Positions 24,555 through 28,469 of a stretch of 28,469 bases of DNA are shown one piece after another. The DNA comes from SIG710 sp045604985 (lineage in GTDB: Bacteria; Bacillota; Clostridia; Oscillospirales; CAG-272). The number at the start of each line of letters is the position of its first letter. Positions within the stretch are counted from its first letter, which is position 1. The translations under genes were made by a program, and so were the position numbers. Below the pieces are notes generated by a model. It made no database searches, was not told the origin of the DNA, and worked only from the letters and a program-made list of their open reading frames with translations. The DNA lies in assembly GCA_045604985.1 (NCBI GenBank), contig JAZUPD010000047.1:1-28469 (forward strand), in the 5' to 3' direction.

Positions 24555-24973
24555 CCGAAAAATTTTCTGCAGATATTAAAACCGTAAGCACAGCTGCCCT
24601 TGCTTATCTTGGCGATTGTGTTATTGAAATATGCACCAGAACCTTTCTTGTTGAGACCGGACTTTCAAGCTCACGGCATCTCAATGCCGAGGCCCTGAAT
24701 TTTGTCCGTGCTCCCGAGCAGGCAGAGGCTATGCACCGAATTCTCGACATTCTAACGGAGGAAGAAGAGGCGGCATACCGAAGAGGAAGAAATATCGGTC
24801 ATAGCAACACCCCCAAAAACTGTACCGTGGCACAGTACAGACAGGCAACGGGATTTGAGGCTCTTTTCGGATATCTTCATCTTGAAGGCAAGCAGGATAG
24901 AATAAATGAGCTTTTTGATTTAGCTTATGCCCCAACTATTGAGAATGTTATAAACAAACAGCAAAAATTATAA
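24551..24973 (+). CDS. mrnC: Mini-ribonuclease III
   Basis: 140 aa, RNase III catalytic domain without the double-stranded RNA binding domain. LAYLGDCVIEICTR holds the catalytic Asp, and TGFEALFGYLHLEGK the catalytic Glu. RRGRNIGHSNTPKN is the typical Mini-III loop. In Bacillus it forms a dimer that trims the 5' and 3' ends of 23S rRNA in the ribosome. Overlaps the RNase M5 stop by four bases (ATGA), implying translational coupling. Ribosome site AAAGGAAT is in the M5 coding end. Confidence 0.94.
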   Translation: MTEKFSADIKTVSTAALAYLGDCVIEICTRTFLVETGLSSSRHLNAEALNFVRAPEQAEAMHRILDILTEEEEAAYRRGRNIGHSNTPKNCTVAQYRQATGFEALFGYLHLEGKQDRINELFDLAYAPTIENVINKQQKL

Positions 24974-24995
24974 TTGATATACAAGGAGAAAAAAT

Positions 24996-25493
24996 ATGGA
25001 AAACATTAAGGTTAAGATAACCGTGCAAAAATTTGGCGAGATGGAGCTTGAGCTTTATCCCGACAAAGCACCGAAAACGGTTGAAAACTTTGTTATGCTG
25101 GCAAAATCAAACTTTTATGAAAATCTTATATTTCACCGTGTTATCCCGGGTTTTATGATCCAAGGCGGCGGATTTGATTCTTCTATGAATGACACGAATG
25201 CCGCTTCTATCAAAGGAGAATTTGCTGCAAACGGCTTCCCGCAGAACGATATCAAGCACAAGAGGGGAGTTATTAGTATGGAAAGAACTATGATTCCCAA
25301 TTCCGCATCTTCTCAGTTCTTCATCATGCATAATGATTCGCCCCATCTTGACGGTCAGTACGCCGCATTCGGCATCGTGACGAAGGGAATTGAGGTCGTT
25401 GATAAGATAGCCGCAGTTCCCACGGGTAATTACGGCTACCACAGCGATGTTCCGAAAGAGCCAGTTGTTATTGAAAAGATAGAAATTCTATAA
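24996..25493 (+). CDS. ppiB: Peptidyl-prolyl cis-trans isomerase, cyclophilin type
   Basis: 165 aa single-domain cyclophilin that speeds cis-trans change at X-Pro bonds. The active-site set is clear: FHRVIPGFMIQGGG (catalytic Arg and Phe), MERT...NSASSQFFI, and HLDGQYAAFG. No signal peptide, so cytoplasmic. AAGGAG lies seven bases before the ATG, and the gene begins 22 bp after Mini-III, probably as the last gene of the run. The protein ends at its usual place (KIEIL), so the coding-like sequence after its stop codon is a separate matter. Confidence 0.96.
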   Translation: MENIKVKITVQKFGEMELELYPDKAPKTVENFVMLAKSNFYENLIFHRVIPGFMIQGGGFDSSMNDTNAASIKGEFAANGFPQNDIKHKRGVISMERTMIPNSASSQFFIMHNDSPHLDGQYAAFGIVTKGIEVVDKIAAVPTGNYGYHSDVPKEPVVIEKIEIL

Positions 25494-25682
25494 TCCATCC
25501 TGTTTTGGGAGGAGGTTCTGGGAAAATACGGCAACGTCAGAGAACAAATCTTGAGAGATCCCGCAAAAAGCTTCTTGACGAAAAGGCTGCGTCCTTTTAA
25601 GTTTAATGGAGTTATGATATTTTGGGAACTTATGGGCTTTTATAAAAGCTTTAAGATAGCACGGAGGCTTTCTTTTGCATAA
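25494..25682 (+). pseudogene. Coding-like remnant (62 codons, no start) directly after ppiB
   Basis: The same frame as ppiB stays open from the codon after its TAA for 62 codons to TAA at 25680-25682. The translation is protein-like and ends in KSFKIARRLSFA; it contains WEEVLGKYGNVREQIL, RDPAKSF, RLRPFKF and MIFWELMGFYKSF, with codon choice like its neighbours. There is no usable start codon: a GGGAGGAGG site at 25507-25515 has no start in range, the first in-frame TTG is at 25551 and ATG at 25614. I read it as the 3' end of a lost gene, of unknown family. The rest of the gap to 25790 holds only the terminator at 25743. Confidence 0.4.
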
Positions 25683-25742
25683 TGGATTTTTTCAAAGACG
25701 GAAAGACAAAAACTTATATTAAAGATCATTTTTTTACATCAT

Positions 25743-25793
25743 ATAATCGGAGCATCCTGACAGAAAGGATGCTCCGATTATTTTTTATCTTTA
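25743..25793 (+). terminator. Strong rho-independent terminator at the end of the rightward gene run
   Basis: A perfect 16-bp stem (25743-25758 with 25766-25781) with a 7-nt loop, followed by TTTTT-ATC-TTT. On the minus strand the hairpin sits ten bases after the stop of the converging GHL10 gene but lacks a T-tract, so it may only protect that mRNA end. Confidence 0.9.
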
Positions 25794-27314
25794 TTTGATG
25801 CGTTCTGTCTTAAAAACCGTTTTTTCTCCGCCATAATCAAAAATTATGCTGTTTTCGCCAATATCAAGGGCGACCTCAAGAATAAAGCTGCCGTGTCTAT
25901 CTCTGCTTATCCGCTGTCCCTCGTAAGAAAGGGTGATTGCGGGGTCGCGTTTTCCGCTGACGGTTATCTTTTTCTTGACCGTGCTTTTGGGAAGATCGGA
26001 AAGCAAAAGCGGCTCTGCCGTCGAATAGTAATCCGAATAAATTATCTCGTCTCGGAAGAGAGTCCTTATCTCATCGGCAACGCCTTCTATATTATTTGCG
26101 ATTGCCGCATATCCATAAAGAATACTGCCTTTATAAGTTATCATATTTCTTGAGGAATTGATCTGTTCGGTAAGCTCTCCCGAGGGGTTATCCCAGCTCT
26201 CGTACATATATGGCGCATGAGATATATAAAGCTTAACGCTGCTTCCGTCGAGAACGGAATTCCACCAATTTGCAAGCTCCCCGTAGGGTGCGACGGCTGT
26301 ATCAAATCGCCAATAGAGCTGAGGAGAAAGATAGTCCACATATCCCCCCTTGATCCATGCAAGAGCATCGCAATAAAGACTCTCATAGGCTTCAAGACCT
26401 CGGCTGGCACTGCCGCCGTTTTTGCCATCGTCATTTTGCCAGATACCAAAGGGAGAAATTCCGAAAAGGCAAGCAGGGGATGCTTCCTTTACCGCATCGT
26501 AGCAGCACTTAACGAGAGAATTTATATTCTCTCTGCGCCAGTTATCCTTGTCTGTCGAATTGCCGTATTTCAAGTAACTTGCGTCGTCGTCAAAAACCTC
26601 GCCATTTATGGGATAAGGATAAAAATAATCGTCAAAAACTATGCCGTCAACATCGTAATTTGAAACGATTTCGCCAACTCCCTTGGCAATATATTCTCTC
26701 ACGGCAGGTATTCCCGCATCAAAATAGAGCTTCCCATCGGCATAAGGCACAACCCATTCGGGATTTTTCCTTGCTATATGATCCTTTGAAAGAACGGAAA
26801 GGTCTGTTTTGGGATATTTTGCGCTTCCGTAGGTGACTCTGAGAGGATTTACCCAAGCATGGACTCTTATTCGCTTACTTTTTGCAGCTTTTATCAGATA
26901 ATCAAGGCAGTCGAAATCTCCCTCGGGCATTTCACCTTGTTTTCCCGAAACATATTCGGAGGCAGGAAAAAGATCCGAAGAATAAAGGGCGTCAGACGTG
27001 GGTCTGACCTGAAAAAATATGGTATTTATGCCCAGAGAAGAGCAGGTTTTGACTATTTTATCAAGCTCACGCATAAGCTCATTCTTGCTCAGGCCCTGCT
27101 TTGATGGAAAATTGATGTTTCCGACGCTTGCTATCCAAACACCTCTCATTTCGGAATCGGGGTTGAGAAGACCAACTGCATTTTCCGCAATCTCCTCATA
27201 GGGCAGAGTTGAGGGGATCTCCTTTTCCGCGAGGGAAAGGATGTTTCCCGAGCAGGATGACGAAAAAATCATCAACACAAGAAAAAATATTGTGATCACG
27301 GTTTTCTTTTTCAT
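25791..27314 (-). CDS. GHL10-type (YngK/DUF187) glycoside hydrolase-like lipoprotein
   Basis: 507 aa. Lipoprotein signal with lipobox SSSC (C21), so attached to the outer membrane face of the cell. Residues ~55-370 are the GHL10 (PF02638) TIM-barrel: MRGVWIASVGNINFPS, INTIFFQVRPTSDALYSS, HAWVNPLRV, NPEWVVPYADGKLYFDAG, VDGIVFDDYFYPYP with the likely catalytic acids, and VDYLSPQLYWRF. A C-terminal ~90-residue beta-sandwich (PLLLSDLPKSTVKKKITVSGK...) follows. Relatives such as YngK and DigH (YddW) are implicated in cleaving denuded or spore-type peptidoglycan. AAGGAGGG precedes the ATG. Divergent from spoIIR. Confidence 0.92.
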   Translation of the reverse strand: MKKKTVITIFFLVLMIFSSSCSGNILSLAEKEIPSTLPYEEIAENAVGLLNPDSEMRGVWIASVGNINFPSKQGLSKNELMRELDKIVKTCSSLGINTIFFQVRPTSDALYSSDLFPASEYVSGKQGEMPEGDFDCLDYLIKAAKSKRIRVHAWVNPLRVTYGSAKYPKTDLSVLSKDHIARKNPEWVVPYADGKLYFDAGIPAVREYIAKGVGEIVSNYDVDGIVFDDYFYPYPINGEVFDDDASYLKYGNSTDKDNWRRENINSLVKCCYDAVKEASPACLFGISPFGIWQNDDGKNGGSASRGLEAYESLYCDALAWIKGGYVDYLSPQLYWRFDTAVAPYGELANWWNSVLDGSSVKLYISHAPYMYESWDNPSGELTEQINSSRNMITYKGSILYGYAAIANNIEGVADEIRTLFRDEIIYSDYYSTAEPLLLSDLPKSTVKKKITVSGKRDPAITLSYEGQRISRDRHGSFILEVALDIGENSIIFDYGGEKTVFKTERIK

Positions 27315-27341
27315 TTTTTCGTCCCTCCTTTTCTTTTATTT

Positions 27342-27370
27342 ATTATACATTATGAGGAGTTTTTTGTCAA
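27342..27370 (-). promoter_or_regulatory. Sigma-A type promoter of the GHL10 lipoprotein gene
   Basis: On the minus strand TTGACA (27370-27365) and TATAAT (27347-27342), 17-bp spacer: both boxes match the consensus exactly. Confidence 0.87.
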
Positions 27371-27384
27371 ATATGTATTTTTTT

Positions 27385-27413
27385 GAATAAAAGTAAATGT
27401 GGCTGTCAAAAAT
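27385..27413 (+). promoter_or_regulatory. Candidate SigF (forespore) promoter of spoIIR
   Basis: GAATA (27385-27389) and GTCAAAAAT (27405-27413), 15 bp apart, match the SigF patterns GywTA (4/5) and GgnrAnAnT (all but one base). In Bacillus spoIIR is transcribed by SigF, so the location is right. Confidence 0.4.
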
Positions 27414-27443
27414 CTTTATACAAAACGAAAAAGAGGTGTAAAA

Positions 27444-28073
27444 ATGGAAAAAAAGGCATTTACGGTTTTACTTATTGCTGTTTCACTCGCCCTTGCACTT
27501 GGACTTTTGCCGGTTCACGGCGAAAGAGAGATATATGAAAGCGTTGTCAGACTTCATGTTCTTGCAAATTCGGACAGCGAGGAGGATCAGGAAATGAAGC
27601 TAAAGGTGAGGGACTCGGTGATTGAGCTAACAAATAAGCTTTTGGCGGGATGTGAAACTCGTGAAGAAGCGGTTTTTTTGATGGAAGAAAATCTTACTCT
27701 TTTTGAAGAATGTGCAAACATGACTTTGGAGAAAAACGGCTCGCCTCATAGGGCATATGTGCTTTTTTCCGAGGAATATTATCCCACAAGGCTGTATGAG
27801 AGTGCCGCATTTCCCTCGGGAAAATATCTTTCGCTTCAAATCAAGATAGGAGAAGCGGAGGGGAAAAATTGGTGGTGTGTGCTTTTTCCGCCGATCTGCC
27901 TTTCAGCCGCATCGAAAAAGGATACCGATCTCAGTGACGGCTTCATTGCTGCAGGGCTTACGGCGGAGCAGTATAAGATCATCACAGAGAGTAATGGTGA
28001 GGGGAGCGGAAAATATGAAATAAGATTTAAAATACTTGAAATTTTCGAAGAAATCATGAAAAAGTTTAAGTAA
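27444..28073 (+). CDS. spoIIR: Stage II sporulation protein R
   Basis: 209 aa, close to the Bacillus length. An N-terminal hydrophobic segment (~6-22, FTVLLIAVSLALALGLL) exports it to the space between forespore and mother cell, where SpoIIR signals SpoIIGA to process pro-SigE. Family pieces visible: VVRLHVLANSDSEEDQEMKLKVRDSV and GKNWWCVLFPPICL, followed by EIRFKILEIFEEI. I chose ATG 27444 (AGAGGTG upstream); the frame is open upstream to 27399 but that part overlaps the promoter candidate. It marks the organism as a spore former. Confidence 0.95.
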   Translation: MEKKAFTVLLIAVSLALALGLLPVHGEREIYESVVRLHVLANSDSEEDQEMKLKVRDSVIELTNKLLAGCETREEAVFLMEENLTLFEECANMTLEKNGSPHRAYVLFSEEYYPTRLYESAAFPSGKYLSLQIKIGEAEGKNWWCVLFPPICLSAASKKDTDLSDGFIAAGLTAEQYKIITESNGEGSGKYEIRFKILEIFEEIMKKFK

Positions 28074-28099
28074 TATAATCTGAGAACCATGAAACTGCT

Positions 28100-28158
28100 G
28101 TAAGTTAAAAGTTTTGCTCAAGCGCACGAACGCCGTAAGTTAAAAGTTTTGGTCAAGC
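28100..28158 (+). repeat. Direct repeat pair, 24 bp, 35-bp period
   Basis: GTAAGTTAAAAGTTTTG plus CTCAAGC/GTCAAGC occurs at 28100-28123 and 28135-28158, with one mismatch. It forms the left edge of a palindrome-rich stretch with no genes. Confidence 0.85.
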
Positions 28159-28214
28159 TTTTTCAAAAGCTTGCGTGGTCAAGCGCACGTGCGCTTGTCG
28201 CCACCGCAGTGGCG
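28154..28214. repeat. Three consecutive palindromes
   Basis: CAAGCTTTT/AAAAGCTTG (28154-28173, 2-nt centre), CAAGCGCACGTGCGCTTG (28180-28197, perfect 18-bp palindrome), and CGCCAC/GTGGCG (28199-28214, 4-nt loop) follow each other within 61 bp. Confidence 0.85.
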
Positions 28215-28226
28215 AAATGTCCCGAG

Positions 28227-28430
28227 CGGCGCTTTCTTTTGCTAAGCTTTTCTTTGCGCCTGTCGCAACAAAGAAAAGCGGATAAACGATTTGTACTTAT
28301 AATATTCATTGAGCGATCGAGGTGCAAACTTAAATTTATTACTATGAATTTCGCACATTTAAACCCTTTGCCCGCTTTTTCTTTGATGCCAAAGGCGCAA
28401 AGAAAAAGCTTGGCAAAAAGAAACGCCAAG
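28227..28430. repeat. Pair of inverted copies of a hairpin-forming element (REP/BIME-like)
   Basis: Left unit: GCTTTTCTTTG (28246-28256) pairs with CAAAGAAAAGC (28269-28279). Right unit: GCTTTTTCTTTG (28374-28385) pairs with CAAAGAAAAAGC (28398-28409). Read on the opposite strand, the right unit and its flank (to about 28430) match the left unit and its flank (from 28227, GGCG-TTTC-rich), so they are one element in two orientations around a ~95-bp AT-rich spacer. I see no gene in 28074-28469. Confidence 0.7.
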
Positions 28431-28469
28431 TCGGAGGCCAAGCGGTCTTAGGAAGACAATGTCATAAAT

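Noticed and set aside
25681..25800. Small ATG frame (about 38 codons) starting at the stop of the remnant
   Set aside because: It translates the terminator hairpin and runs into the converging gene's end; no ribosome site and no protein-like features.
28100..28214. CRISPR array or IS end
   Set aside because: Only two direct repeat copies with an 11-bp spacer and no transposase or cas gene; the palindromes vary and do not form an array.

Overview
The window looks like a chromosomal segment of a spore-forming, Gram-positive member of the Clostridia, probably an uncultured gut-type lineage. Evidence: spoIIR, RNase M5 and Mini-III, WecG/TagA, split transketolase subunits, strong AGGAGG ribosome sites, TTGACA/TATAAT promoters with 17-bp spacers, several TTG/GTG starts and moderate G+C. 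I cannot name a genus. I see no rRNA or tRNA gene, CRISPR array, transposase or phage gene.

Layout. 1-1.7 kb: threonine deaminase and RidA, closed by a bidirectional terminator. 1.7-4.5 kb: a degenerate PTS Enzyme I relative (minus), an amidase-domain protein and a small lipoprotein (minus). 4.6-5.5 kb: a very cysteine-rich, possibly spore-coat protein. 5.5-7.9 kb: an ABC exporter bracketed by two copies of a terminator-containing intergenic repeat. 8.1-12.9 kb: a large DUF5722-like surface protein, then AraC regulator, GNAT acetyltransferase and radical SAM/SPASM protein, with two overlapping junctions that suggest one transcript. 12.9-16.6 kb: U32/TrhP, UppP and a YifB/ComM-type ATPase behind their own promoter. 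16.7-17.5 kb: WecG/TagA glycosyltransferase (minus). 17.8-19.1 kb: CPA2 antiporter. 19.3-21.1 kb: split transketolase (minus). 21.3-25.5 kb: a rightward run of DEDDh exonuclease with an unusual N-terminus, DUF2007 protein, ThiI, RNase M5, Mini-III and cyclophilin, followed by a short gene remnant. 25.8-27.3 kb: a GHL10-type lipoprotein (minus), divergent from spoIIR. 28.1-28.43 kb: a cluster of direct and palindromic repeats.

Themes. Most genes are housekeeping: amino-acid metabolism with damage control (IlvA/RidA), cell envelope (UppP, TagA, GHL10, amidase, DUF5722), RNA maturation and modification (ThiI, TrhP, RNase M5, Mini-III), pentose phosphates and sporulation (SpoIIR, perhaps the Cys-rich protein). 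The least expected items are the Enzyme I relative whose catalytic His is replaced by Glu, the exonuclease fused to a duplicated module plus a four-cysteine knuckle, the dual-anchored DUF5722 protein, the coding-like remnant after ppiB, and the two intergenic repeat families. I did not find a clear-cut new defence or biosynthetic system. Start sites were chosen from ribosome-site spacing and in many cases lie downstream of the longest possible reading frame.
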